Assembly: GCA_003075315.1 (NCBI GenBank) | Contig: QDFQ01000001.1 | Location: 1,345,998-1,409,997 of the forward strand | Source of the DNA: Arthrobacter sp. TPD3018 | GTDB lineage: Bacteria > Pseudomonadota > Alphaproteobacteria > Sphingomonadales > Sphingomonadaceae | Direction: 5' to 3' | DNA: 64,000 nucleotides | In this document: piece after piece, positions 50,612-59,148 of the stretch | Position numbering within the stretch: position 1 is the first letter of the stretch | How the letters are laid out: each line of letters starts with the position of its first letter | Notes under the pieces: model-generated | The model's database searches: none | What the model saw: only the letters and a program-made list of their open reading frames with translations | Told to the model about the DNA's origin: nothing | Made by a program: the position numbers and the translations under genes

Positions 50612-52270
50612 TCAGGCCGTCTCCAATAGACGGTCGGCCTGTGCGCGCGCTTCATCGGTGACGGTCGCGCCGGACAACATCCGCGCGATCTCTTCGCGTC
50701 GTTCGGCCTCGTCCAGCACCCGAACGCCAGTGCGGGTGACGGTGCCGTCGTGGCTCTTGGCGATCAGCAGATGCTCGGCACCGCGTGCTGCCACCTGGGG
50801 CGAATGCGTGACCACCAGTAGCTGCGTGTGTTCGGCGAGCCGCGCGAGGCGTTCGCCGATCGCGCTCGCCACCGCACCGCCGACACCGCGGTCGATCTCG
50901 TCGAAGATCATCGTTGCCGCGCCGCCTTCCTCCGCCAGCGCGACCTTCAGCGCCAGGATGAAGCGCGATAGTTCGCCACCGCTGGCGATCTTGGCGAGCG
51001 GGGCGAAGGGTGCGCCGGGATTGGTCGCGATCTCGAACTCGACGCGGTCCTTGCCGTGTGCGGACCAGCCGTCGGCACCGACCGATACCACGGTGGTGCG
51101 GAAGCGCGCCGCATCGAGCTTCAACGGCGCGAGTTCGCCCGCGACTGCTGCGTCGAGCCGCTCGGCCGCGGCACGGCGGCGCTGCGACAGGATATCGGCG
51201 GCGGCGTCGTAATCGGCGCGGCTAGCGGCGACGGTCGCTTCCAGCAGCGCGATCCCGTCCTCGCCAGCCTCCAGCCGCTCGAGCCGGCCGCGCAAGTCTT
51301 CGGTCAGCGCGGCGAGATCGTCGGGCTGGACGCGATGCTTGCGCGCCATACCGCGCAGCTCGAACAGCCGCGCCTCATCCTCTTCCAGCGCCCGTGGGTC
51401 GAAAGCGAGGGCACGGCGCGCCTCGACCAGCTGCTCCTCGGCAGCGGCCGCCTCAATCACGGCGCGATCGATCGCCGCCAGCGCTTCGCCTAGCGCGGGA
51501 TGATCCTCGGCGATCCGTTCCAGCACACGCGCCGCTTGGCGCAACTGGGCAAGGCCGCCGTTCGATCCTTCCAGATAATCGTCGATGGCGGCCAATTCGT
51601 CCGCGATCTTTTCAGCGCGCTGCATGCCGCGGCGCTTGTCGGCGAGCGCTTCCTCTTCGCCCGGTTCGGCGGCCAGAGCGCTGAGTTCCCCCACCGCATG
51701 TTCCAGCCATTCGCGATCGCGCGCGGCCGTTTCGATCTCGGCCTGCGCCGCAGCGAGCTTTGCCTGCGCCTCTCGCAAGCTTGCCCAGGCGCGCGCGGTA
51801 TCGCCCGGATCGACGCGCCCGAACGCATCGAGCAGCGCCCGATGCCCGCGTGGATTGAGCAGGCCGCGATCGTCGTGCTGGCCGTGGATTTCGACCAGCA
51901 TCGGCGCGATCTCACGCAACAGCGCGACGCCCGCGGGCTGATTGTTGACGAGCGCGCGGCTGCCGCCATCGGCCTTGACGATGCGGCGGACGAGCAGGGG
52001 TTCGCCCGGCTCCACCTCGACGCCATTTTCCTCGAGCAGAGCGCCGAGTGCGCCGACGGGCGGATCGAAGGTGGCAGTGACGATGGCCTGTGCCGCACCA
52101 TGGCGGACCAGCCCCGATTCGCCACGCCCCCCCAGCGCCAGCCCGAGGGCATCGAGCAGGATCGACTTGCCCGCCCCGGTTTCCCCGGTCAGCACGTCGA
52201 GCCCGGCCCCGAATTCGAGGTCAAGCGCCTCGATCAGCACCACATCGCGAATGGACAGCGCGGTCAGCAT
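50612..52270 (-). CDS. recN: DNA repair protein RecN
   Basis: The 552-residue SMC-like ATPase acts in double-strand-break repair. Walker A GETGAGKS is near the N-terminus, long coiled-coil-forming helices fill the middle, and the C-terminal signature and Walker B read SGGELSRFILALK and MIFDEIDRGVGG. There is no SD before the ATG and a TATAGC hexamer lies seven bases upstream, so the mRNA may be leaderless. A LexA-like site lies at 52305-52319. Confidence 0.96.
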   Translation of the reverse strand: MLTALSIRDVVLIEALDLEFGAGLDVLTGETGAGKSILLDALGLALGGRGESGLVRHGAAQAIVTATFDPPVGALGALLEENGVEVEPGEPLLVRRIVKADGGSRALVNNQPAGVALLREIAPMLVEIHGQHDDRGLLNPRGHRALLDAFGRVDPGDTARAWASLREAQAKLAAAQAEIETAARDREWLEHAVGELSALAAEPGEEEALADKRRGMQRAEKIADELAAIDDYLEGSNGGLAQLRQAARVLERIAEDHPALGEALAAIDRAVIEAAAAEEQLVEARRALAFDPRALEEDEARLFELRGMARKHRVQPDDLAALTEDLRGRLERLEAGEDGIALLEATVAASRADYDAAADILSQRRRAAAERLDAAVAGELAPLKLDAARFRTTVVSVGADGWSAHGKDRVEFEIATNPGAPFAPLAKIASGGELSRFILALKVALAEEGGAATMIFDEIDRGVGGAVASAIGERLARLAEHTQLLVVTHSPQVAARGAEHLLIAKSHDGTVTRTGVRVLDEAERREEIARMLSGATVTDEARAQADRLLETA

Positions 52271-52277
52271 CGCACGC

Positions 52278-52319
52278 GCTATAGCGCGCCCGCGCGGCGA
52301 TGTTGATCCTTAAATGTTC
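52278..52319 (-). promoter_or_regulatory. recN promoter region with candidate LexA (SOS) box
   Basis: GATC-N7-GTTC at 52305-52319 differs by one base from the alphaproteobacterial SOS box GTTC-N7-GTTC. It overlaps a weak -35 (TCAACA on the minus strand, 52306-52301), 17 bases from TATAGC (52283-52278), which stands seven bases before the recN ATG. Confidence 0.45.
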
Positions 52320-52349
52320 TCATCGCCGCGATGACGGCCGGGGCGTCGA

Positions 52350-53318
52350 TCAGTTGGTCGGCGTCTCGGTGGCCGGCACCGGCGCGCCTGCGGTACCGCC
52401 GCTCGGAGCGACCGGCGTCGGCGGCGTGGGGGCTTCCGCCTTGGGCTTGGCCGCTTCCACCTCGCCAGGTTCGGCGAGCTTCTTGGTGCCCGGCGTGTTG
52501 GGCGGGATGATCGGCTGGCCGGCGGGGATCGGCGCGGTCGGCGTGAAGGGATGCTCCTGCATCAGCTTATACGCATGCGCGTACCAGTCGCTGCCGGGAT
52601 AGTTGGTGCCGAGCACCGCCGCAGCCTTTTCGGCTTCGCCGCGCAGACCCAGTTCCAGATAGCATTCGACGAGGCGCATCAGCGCTTCGGGCGTGTGCGT
52701 CGTGGTCTGATATTTGTCGATCACGGTGCGGAAGCGCAGCGCCGCGCCCAGCCACTGACCGCGGGTTTCGTAAAACCGCCCGATCTCCATCTCCTTGCCG
52801 GCGAGGTGATCGTTGACGAGGTCGATCTTCAGGCGGGCGTCGGAGGCGTAGCGGGTGTTGGGATAGCGGCGGGTGAGTTCGCCCAGCGCGCTCAGCGCCT
52901 GGAGCGTGATCTTCTGGTCCCGCGTGACGTCGCGGATCTGTTCGTAATAGCTCAGCGCGATCAGATAATAGGCATAGGGGGCGTCGCGGTTGCCGGGGTG
53001 GACCGACAGGAATCGCTGCGCCGACTGGATGCTCGCGGTGTAGTCGCGGTCCAGATAGTAACTGAAGGCGCTCATCAGCTGCGCGCGGCGCGCCCAGATC
53101 GAATAGGGGTGCTGGCGCTCGACCTCGTCGAACAGCAGCGCCGCCTCCTTGTAGCGGCCCTGATCCAGTCGCGTCTTCGCGGTGGAATAGAGCGTGCCCA
53201 CGTCGCGGGCGACATAGGGCAGGTCGGACTTCGCCTTGTTACGGGCGCAACCGGCGACCGGAAGCGCGAGGACGGCGATCATCGCGGCGGCAAGCGCCTT
53301 GGACTGTGGGATACGCAT
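52350..53318 (-). CDS. bamD: Outer-membrane assembly lipoprotein BamD
   Basis: The 322-residue lipoprotein of the Bam complex has lipobox LPVAGC (Cys24), then TPR helices (LYSTAKTRLDQGRYKEAALLFDEVERQHPYS and similar repeats) that bind BamA. The C-terminal 75 or so residues are rich in proline, alanine, lysine and threonine and extend beyond the usual BamD length of about 245 residues. recN follows on the same strand after 79 bp. Confidence 0.94.
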   Translation of the reverse strand: MRIPQSKALAAAMIAVLALPVAGCARNKAKSDLPYVARDVGTLYSTAKTRLDQGRYKEAALLFDEVERQHPYSIWARRAQLMSAFSYYLDRDYTASIQSAQRFLSVHPGNRDAPYAYYLIALSYYEQIRDVTRDQKITLQALSALGELTRRYPNTRYASDARLKIDLVNDHLAGKEMEIGRFYETRGQWLGAALRFRTVIDKYQTTTHTPEALMRLVECYLELGLRGEAEKAAAVLGTNYPGSDWYAHAYKLMQEHPFTPTAPIPAGQPIIPPNTPGTKKLAEPGEVEAAKPKAEAPTPPTPVAPSGGTAGAPVPATETPTN

Positions 53319-53327
53319 CGGCTAAGG

Positions 53328-53357
53328 CTCTTAGCGTAAGCGCGTGCCAGCGAACAA
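53328..53357 (-). promoter_or_regulatory. Candidate bamD promoter
   Basis: On the minus strand TTGTTC (53357-53352), 18 bases, and TAAGAG (53333-53328) stand nine bases before the bamD ATG, implying a very short leader. The spacer is slightly long, so this is uncertain. Confidence 0.35.
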
Positions 53358-53407
53358 TCCCCTCCGTCGCACGTTGGCGCGCCTGTTACGGACTCGAAAG
53401 GACCCTC

Positions 53408-54232
53408 ATGCCTGCTACGTTGCTCCACACCCACCGCGTCGAAAAGCCGTGGGGCCGGCATGACCTGGGGTTCGGCTTCGAGGACGCGCCCAAGGACGGT
53501 GAGCCGATCGGCGAAATCTGGTTCCAGGAGCCGGGTGACAGCACACCCGATCTGCTGATCAAATATCTGTTCACCGATCACAAATTGTCGGTGCAGGTCC
53601 ATCCCGACGACGAGCAGGCGCATGCCCGCGGCCTGCCGCGCGGAAAGGACGAATGCTGGACGATCTTGGCCGGCCGCCCCGATTCGACGATCGCGCTGGG
53701 GCCCAAACAGCCGATCACCGCAGAGCAACTGCGCGCCGACGCGCAGGACGGCAGCATCGAGGACGATCTCGATTGGGTGCCGGTTAAGGCCGGCGACTTC
53801 TACTACGCCCCCAGCGGCACGATCCACGCGATCGGCGGCGGCCTGACGCTGATCGAGGTGCAGCAGAACAGCGAGACGACCTATCGCCTGTACGACTATG
53901 GCAGCGATCGGGAATTGCACCTCGACGACGGCGTCGCGGTATCGCACCTGACCCCATACCAGCCGATCGTTTCGCCGGGCGGAACGGGCGAGGGCCGCGA
54001 CATCCTGGTCGAAGGGCCGAAGTTCGTGCTGGAACGCTGGACGGGCGGCGATCATCAGGTTGCGCTGCAGGACGGGCAGACCGGCTGGCTGGTGCCGATC
54101 CGCGGGTCGGGCGAGGTCGCCGGCGTCGCGTTCAAAGCGGGCGAATGCGTCACCGTCACGGGCAGCGAGACGATCACGAGCAGCGCCGACGCCGACCTGC
54201 TGTTCGCCTATCCGGGCACGCAGCGCATCTGA
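53408..54232 (+). CDS. manA: Class I mannose-6-phosphate isomerase
   Basis: The 274-residue cupin enzyme interconverts mannose-6-phosphate and fructose-6-phosphate and supplies GDP-mannose synthesis. The zinc-site residues lie in KLSVQVHPDDEQAH and GTIHAIGGGL. The sequence is of the short bacterial type. AAGGA lies five bases before ATG 53408, which I prefer over the longer frame. It is divergent from bamD and lies 59 bp before a glycosyltransferase, so the two may supply surface polysaccharide. Confidence 0.9.
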   Translation: MPATLLHTHRVEKPWGRHDLGFGFEDAPKDGEPIGEIWFQEPGDSTPDLLIKYLFTDHKLSVQVHPDDEQAHARGLPRGKDECWTILAGRPDSTIALGPKQPITAEQLRADAQDGSIEDDLDWVPVKAGDFYYAPSGTIHAIGGGLTLIEVQQNSETTYRLYDYGSDRELHLDDGVAVSHLTPYQPIVSPGGTGEGRDILVEGPKFVLERWTGGDHQVALQDGQTGWLVPIRGSGEVAGVAFKAGECVTVTGSETITSSADADLLFAYPGTQRI

Positions 54233-54291
54233 TTCGCGGGCGGGGGCCGGGTAGGGGAAGCCTTAACCCGGCACCGTTAGGTAGAAGCGCG

Positions 54292-55485
54292 ATGCTGCGC
54301 GTCCTGACCCTGTCGTCCCTGTATCCGGATGCGAACCGGCCGAATTTCGGTGTGTTCGTTGAACGGCAGACGCAGGGATTGGCAGCAGCGGACGGCGTCG
54401 CGGTGCGGGTCGTCGCGCCGGTCGGCATCGCGCCCTGGCCGGTGTCGCGCTTGCGGCAAGGCGAGCGGCTGGCACTGTCGGCGCGAGAGACTTGGCGGGG
54501 CGTCGATGTGTACCGGCCGCGCTTTACCGCAATTCCGGGCACCGCCGGTCGCTGGCATGCCCGCATGCTCGCTCGCGCGCTGGTGCCGGTGCTGGATGCG
54601 ATACGGCACGACTTTCCGTTCGACGTGATCGATGCGTCATTCTTCTTCCCCGATGGGCCGGCCGCGGTGATGCTCGGACGGCGCTATGGCGTTCCCGTCT
54701 CGATCAAGGCACGCGGCGCAGATATCCATCTGTGGGGGCGATCGGTCCCTACGGCCGCGCAGGTCCGCGCAGCGGGGTGCGGGGCGGACGGGTTGCTCGC
54801 GGTCAGCGGCGCGATGCGTGACGACATGATCGCGCTCGGCATGCCGGGAGAACGCATCCGCGTGCATCATACGGGCATCGACGCGGACGCCTTCCACCCC
54901 GTCGATCGTACAGCTGCCAAGACCGCGCTAAACGTCACTGGGCCCCTCGTCCTGTCCTTGGGGGCGCTGATCACGCGCAAGGGCCATGACATCGTGCTGC
55001 GGGCAGTGGCGGCGCTGCCCGAGGTCACGCTGATGATCGTCGGCGAGGGGCCGGAGCGGGCGAGCCTCACCGCGCTTGCCGCGTCATTGGGCATCGCCAA
55101 CCGCGTCCGCATCATGGGCGGCGTGCCGCATCAGGCGCTGCCGGCGGTGATCGCGGCGGCCGACGTCATGGCGCTGGCGTCTAGCTCAGAAGGGCTGGCC
55201 AATGCCTGGATCGAGGCGCTCGCCTGCGGCACCCCTGTCGTCATTCCGCCCATCGGCGGGGCGGCGGAGGTGGTGACCTCAGCGGACGGCGGACGGATCG
55301 TCGCGCGGACCCCGGAGGCCTTTGCTGTCGCCATTCAGGAGTTGATCGACGCTCCACCTGCGCCCGACGCGGTTTCTGCGACGGTAAAGCGTTTCACGTG
55401 GCAAGCCAATACTGCGGCGCTGGTCGATCACCTGTCGGGCCTCGTCGCCCGCCGGCGCGAGCGGGATCAGGCGTCCAGCGGGTAG
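54292..55485 (+). CDS. Glycosyltransferase family 4-like protein
   Basis: The 397-residue GT-B enzyme has an N-terminal Rossmann part (VLTLSSLYPDANRPNFGVFVERQ), the donor-binding region VLSLGALITRKGHD and MIVGEGPER, and the E-x7-E-type motif SSSEGLANAWIEALACGTPVV. It is probably involved in capsule, exopolysaccharide or LPS synthesis, but the sugars are unknown. I chose ATG 54292. Its last 19 bp overlap the convergent gene at 55467. Confidence 0.9.
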   Translation: MLRVLTLSSLYPDANRPNFGVFVERQTQGLAAADGVAVRVVAPVGIAPWPVSRLRQGERLALSARETWRGVDVYRPRFTAIPGTAGRWHARMLARALVPVLDAIRHDFPFDVIDASFFFPDGPAAVMLGRRYGVPVSIKARGADIHLWGRSVPTAAQVRAAGCGADGLLAVSGAMRDDMIALGMPGERIRVHHTGIDADAFHPVDRTAAKTALNVTGPLVLSLGALITRKGHDIVLRAVAALPEVTLMIVGEGPERASLTALAASLGIANRVRIMGGVPHQALPAVIAAADVMALASSSEGLANAWIEALACGTPVVIPPIGGAAEVVTSADGGRIVARTPEAFAVAIQELIDAPPAPDAVSATVKRFTWQANTAALVDHLSGLVARRRERDQASSG

Positions 55486-55835
55486 AGCGCTGCGCCGATC
55501 ACGCGGCCCTCGCCGCGCAGCACGCCCCAGGCGCGCGCCGCGGCCCGGCTGTCCATCGCCTCGACGCCAATCCCGGCGTCGTCCAGTGCGCGAACCAGAG
55601 CGACCGGCGGCCGCGTCAGCTGCGCACCAGTGCCGATCAGGATAAACTCCGGCGCCGCGTCGACCAGCGACTGCAACGCCGCCGTGTCGAGCCGATCGAG
55701 CGGGGGCGGCGCCCATTCCGACGCCGTCTCCACCGTCATCAGCAGCGCGCGGAACACCCGCTCGTCGTCGACCCGGAATCCCGAGCCGACGAAGCCGCGG
55801 ACGATCGGGCCGCCCGCGGCGGCATCACGGTCCAT
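55467..55835 (-). CDS. Mth938-like domain protein (DUF498)
   Basis: The 122-residue protein matches the Mth938/DUF498 family, with FILIGTGAQLTRPPVALV and GIGVEAMDSRAAARAWGVLRGEGR. It is related to NDUFAF3-type assembly factors, but its bacterial role is unknown. I chose ATG 55835, ten bases after the secF stop, so it belongs to the yajC-secD-secF transcript. Its end overlaps the convergent glycosyltransferase by 19 bp. Confidence 0.85.
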   Translation of the reverse strand: MDRDAAAGGPIVRGFVGSGFRVDDERVFRALLMTVETASEWAPPPLDRLDTAALQSLVDAAPEFILIGTGAQLTRPPVALVRALDDAGIGVEAMDSRAAARAWGVLRGEGRVIGAALYPLDA

Positions 55836-55845
55836 GCGCACCGCG

Positions 55846-56820
55846 TCAGCCCTCGCGCGGGCCGACCCGCTCCGCGTTGCTGATGCCGCCCTTTGCCGTG
55901 CGTTCGCCGCCATTCGGATCGGCGCGCAGGCCGAGCGTGATCAGCAGCGACGACGACACGTAGATCGACGAATAGGTGCCGACGACGATGCCGAGGATCA
56001 TCGCCGCGGTGAAGCCGCGCAGCACGTGACCGCCGAGCAGCAGCATCGCGATCAGCGCGAGCAGGATCGTGACCGAGGTCATGACGGTGCGCGGCAGCGT
56101 TTCGTTGACCGACAGGTTGATGATCTCGCGCATGTCCATCTTGCGATAACGGCGCATGTTTTCGCGAATGCGGTCGTCGATGACGATCTTGTCGTTGATC
56201 GAATAGCCGATGATCGTCAGCACTGCGGCGATAATGTTCAGGTCGAACTCGAACCGCGTCAGCGCGAAGAACCCGACCGTCATCAGCAGATCGTGGACGA
56301 TGGCGACGATGGTCGACACGCCGAACTGCCATTCGAAGCGGACGATCGCGAACAGGCCGATGCCGAGGATCGCGAGCACGACCGCGAGCACGCCGTTGCG
56401 GATCAGCTCACCCGACACCTTGCTCGACACGGTCGAGTAGCGGCTGAACGTCGCGCCGGGGAACGCCTGGCCCAGCGCGGCCTCGACCTTCTTGACCACG
56501 GCGTTGGTCGCGCCTTCGTCCGCGCCTTCCTGCACGGGCAGGCGGATGGTCAGCGTCTTGGGATCGCCGACCTGCTGGAGCGCGGCTTCACCGACGCCCA
56601 GACCGTCGATGACCTGGCGGACCTTCGTCTGATCGGGCTGCGTCGGGAACTTCTCTTCAATCATCAGGCCGCCGACGAAGTCGACGCCGAAGTTGAGCCC
56701 CTTCACCACGGTGAGCCCGACCGCGAGCAGGCTGAGCGCGAGCGTCAGCCCGAATGCCCAGCCGCGCAGGCGGACGAAGTCGATGTTGGTATTGTCGGGA
56801 ACGATTTTCAGGAGGCGCAT
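55846..56820 (-). CDS. secF: Protein translocase subunit SecF
   Basis: The 324-residue RND-like membrane protein has six predicted helices and works with SecD to pull exported proteins through SecYEG using the proton gradient. Typical segments are GLNFGVDFVGGLMIEEKF, then GYSINDKIVIDDRIRENMR, where many homologues have a threonine and valines. The C-terminus is charged and not helical. It lies 16 bp downstream of secD. Confidence 0.96.
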   Translation of the reverse strand: MRLLKIVPDNTNIDFVRLRGWAFGLTLALSLLAVGLTVVKGLNFGVDFVGGLMIEEKFPTQPDQTKVRQVIDGLGVGEAALQQVGDPKTLTIRLPVQEGADEGATNAVVKKVEAALGQAFPGATFSRYSTVSSKVSGELIRNGVLAVVLAILGIGLFAIVRFEWQFGVSTIVAIVHDLLMTVGFFALTRFEFDLNIIAAVLTIIGYSINDKIVIDDRIRENMRRYRKMDMREIINLSVNETLPRTVMTSVTILLALIAMLLLGGHVLRGFTAAMILGIVVGTYSSIYVSSSLLITLGLRADPNGGERTAKGGISNAERVGPREG

Positions 56821-56836
56821 GAGGTATCCTTTCGCC

Positions 56837-58435
56837 TCAAATGTTGATCGTCTTGGGCTTCTCGCGCCGAATCCACTGCGCGACGAGCATGCGCGTGAAC
56901 GTGACGGCGGTGAAGACCGACGTGCAGATGCCGATGAGCAGCACGACCGCGAAGCCCTTCACGGGACCCGAGCCGAGCACAAACATAATGATGCCCGAAA
57001 TGGCGTGCGTCATGTTCGCTTCGAAGATGGTGCGGCTGGCCTCCTTATAGCCCAGCTCCACCGCCTGCACGACGGTGCGGCCCCGACGGCGTTCCTCGCG
57101 GATACGCTCGTTGATCAGCACGTTCGCGTCCACCGCGGTGCCGATCGTCAGCACGAAGCCCGCGATGCCGGGCAGCGTCAGCGTGCCGCTGAGCAGCGCC
57201 AACACGCCGAGAATGACGAACACGTTGATGACGACGGCGAGGTTCGCATAGGCGCCAAAGCGGCCATAGGTCAGGAACATGAACGCCATGACCAGCACCA
57301 CCGCGACCGAGCAGGCGAGGATGCCGGCGCGGATCGAGTCGGCGCCGAGTTCGGGACCGACGGTCGATTCCTCGATCACCTTCAGGTTGATCGACAGCTT
57401 GCCCGACCGCAGCGCAATCGCGAGCTGGTTGGCGCTCTCGACGGTGAAGCCGCCGTTGATGACCGCCGAACCGCCGAGGATCGGTTCGTTGATGTTGGCG
57501 ACCGAGACGACCTGATTGTCGACGACGACCGCGAAGGGCTTGCCGACGTTCGCCTGGGTGACGCGGGCGAAGCGATTGCCGCCGACGCCGTTGAACGTGA
57601 TCTGCACGTTGGGGGCGTTGGTCTGCTGATCGAAGCCCTGGCGGGCGTCGGCCACCATGTCGCCGGTGATGACCGCCTGGCGCTTCACCACGGCAAAGCG
57701 TGATCCGTCACGGCTGTTGGGATAGGCGAGGACCTGGCTGCCGATCGGCGCGATGCCCTTGGCCGCATCCACGGGGTTGGCGGTGGTATCGACCAGCTTG
57801 AATTCGAGGCGTGCCGTCTTGCCGAGCAGGTCTTTCAGCTGCTGCGGATTCTGGAGGCCCGGCACCTGGACGAGGATGCGATTGTCGCCTTGGCGCACGA
57901 TCGTCGGTTCGCGCGTGCCGAGCGCGTCGATACGGCGGCGCACGACGTCGGTGGCGTCTTCCATCGCGATCTTGATCGCCTGGTTTAGGCCCGCCTGCGT
58001 CGGGGTCAGCACGAAGCGGCTGCCGTCGACGACCTGGATGTCCCATTCGCGCTGGCCGGTCATGCCCGCGCCACCACCGGTGATGCCGAGCAGCCGTTCG
58101 CGTGCCGCATCGACCTGCGTCGGGTCGCGCAGCATGAAGCTGATCTGGTTGTTCCGCGTGGAAATGTCGCCGATGTCGATCCGGGGCGTGCCGTTGCGCA
58201 TCGTGCCCTGGATCTGATCGCGCATCGCCTCGATCCGAGTGTTGGCGAGATCCTGCGTATCGGCTTCCAGCATCAGATAGCTACCGCCGGCGAGGTCCAG
58301 CCCCTTGTTCACGCGGGGGTGGAACGGCCAGTTCGCCGTCGTCGATTCGGGCAGGAACGTCGGGATGGCGAGCGCGCACAATAGCGCGAGCACCGTCCAG
58401 ATCGTGACCACCTTCCAGCGCGGAAAGTCCAGCAT
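56837..58435 (-). CDS. secD: Protein translocase subunit SecD
   Basis: The 532-residue partner of SecF has an N-terminal helix, a large periplasmic P1 head (GLDLAGGSYLMLEADTQ, ILVQVPGLQNPQQLKDLLGKTARLEFK) and a C-terminal six-helix bundle with GTAVDANVLINERIREERRRG. The length is normal. Its ATG overlaps the yajC stop by one base (TGATG), so it is likely coupled to yajC. Confidence 0.97.
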   Translation of the reverse strand: MLDFPRWKVVTIWTVLALLCALAIPTFLPESTTANWPFHPRVNKGLDLAGGSYLMLEADTQDLANTRIEAMRDQIQGTMRNGTPRIDIGDISTRNNQISFMLRDPTQVDAARERLLGITGGGAGMTGQREWDIQVVDGSRFVLTPTQAGLNQAIKIAMEDATDVVRRRIDALGTREPTIVRQGDNRILVQVPGLQNPQQLKDLLGKTARLEFKLVDTTANPVDAAKGIAPIGSQVLAYPNSRDGSRFAVVKRQAVITGDMVADARQGFDQQTNAPNVQITFNGVGGNRFARVTQANVGKPFAVVVDNQVVSVANINEPILGGSAVINGGFTVESANQLAIALRSGKLSINLKVIEESTVGPELGADSIRAGILACSVAVVLVMAFMFLTYGRFGAYANLAVVINVFVILGVLALLSGTLTLPGIAGFVLTIGTAVDANVLINERIREERRRGRTVVQAVELGYKEASRTIFEANMTHAISGIIMFVLGSGPVKGFAVVLLIGICTSVFTAVTFTRMLVAQWIRREKPKTINI

Positions 58436-58782
58436 CAGTCGTTCGCCGGCTTCGAATTGGGGCTGGTCACTTCGGCGAGCGTCGCCTTGACGACGCGGAT
58501 GCGCGTGTTGGCAGCGATTTCGACCTCGACGAAGGCGTCCTCCACCTTGGTCACGCGGCCGACGATGCCGCCGGCGGTCACAACGCTGTCGTTCTTCTTC
58601 ACGCCCGCGATCGCCGCCTGCAACGCCTTCATGCGGCTCTGCTGCGGGCGAATCATCAGGAAGTAGAAGACGACGAAAATGAGAAGCAGCGGTGCGAAGC
58701 TGATCAGCGAGGCAAGGCCGCCGGATTCAGCGGCGCCACCCGCGGTCTGGGCATAGGCTGGGGAGATGAACATCTGATCCAT
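58435..58782 (-). CDS. yajC: Preprotein translocase subunit YajC
   Basis: The 115-residue protein has one membrane helix ([20 protein letters not shown]) followed by a YajC domain ([20 protein letters not shown]). It is an accessory of the SecDF complex. ATG 58782 or ATG 58773 (three codons later) may be the start. Transcription runs into secD and secF. Confidence 0.95.
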   Translation of the reverse strand: MDQMFISPAYAQTAGGAAESGGLASLISFAPLLLIFVVFYFLMIRPQQSRMKALQAAIAGVKKNDSVVTAGGIVGRVTKVEDAFVEVEIAANTRIRVVKATLAEVTSPNSKPAND

Positions 58783-58827
58783 GCATGGCTGATCGGCGGA
58801 GGAAATCCCCCGCACTGGAAGCGCCGC

Positions 58828-58856
58828 GCGCTAGCATCGCACGCGCCATCGCGCAA
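58828..58856 (-). promoter_or_regulatory. Candidate yajC promoter
   Basis: On the minus strand TTGCGC (58856-58851) and TAGCGC (58833-58828) are 17 bases apart, about 45 bp before yajC. The -10 is poor. Confidence 0.3.
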
Positions 58857-58916
58857 TGTTGCGCCGCTGCAACGGCACCGGCGGGCGCAATTGGACCGGG
58901 TAGGCGCGATCAGCGC

Positions 58917-58945
58917 TTGCATCGCCGGTCCGCCCCGCCTAAAGG
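58917..58945 (+). promoter_or_regulatory. Probable promoter for tRNA-Pro
   Basis: TTGCAT (58917-58922), a 17-base spacer and TAAAGG (58940-58945) stand 44 bp before the tRNA. The -10 is imperfect. Confidence 0.45.
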
Positions 58946-58989
58946 CCCGCGCTCTGGGATCGGCAGCGAACGCCGCACGGTCCCTCGGT

Positions 58990-59066
58990 CGGGGCGTAGC
59001 GCAGCCTGGTAGCGCATCACACTGGGGGTGTGGGGGTCGCAGGTTCGAATCCTGTCGCCCCGACCA
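58990..59066 (+). tRNA. tRNA-Pro (anticodon GGG)
   Basis: The acceptor arms CGGGGCG and CGCCCCG pair, with A as discriminator and an encoded CCA. The anticodon loop CTGGGGG, flanked by CACA/TGTG, carries GGG. The T arm is CAGGTTCGAATCCTG. The length is 77 nt. Confidence 0.95.
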
Positions 59067-59148
59067 TTTCATCTCGCGAATTGATCAGCCTGAACGCGAC
59101 GCCCTACGGCGTCTCGCGCGGCGAGTCGTACCGTGCCGTCGCGGCGGG

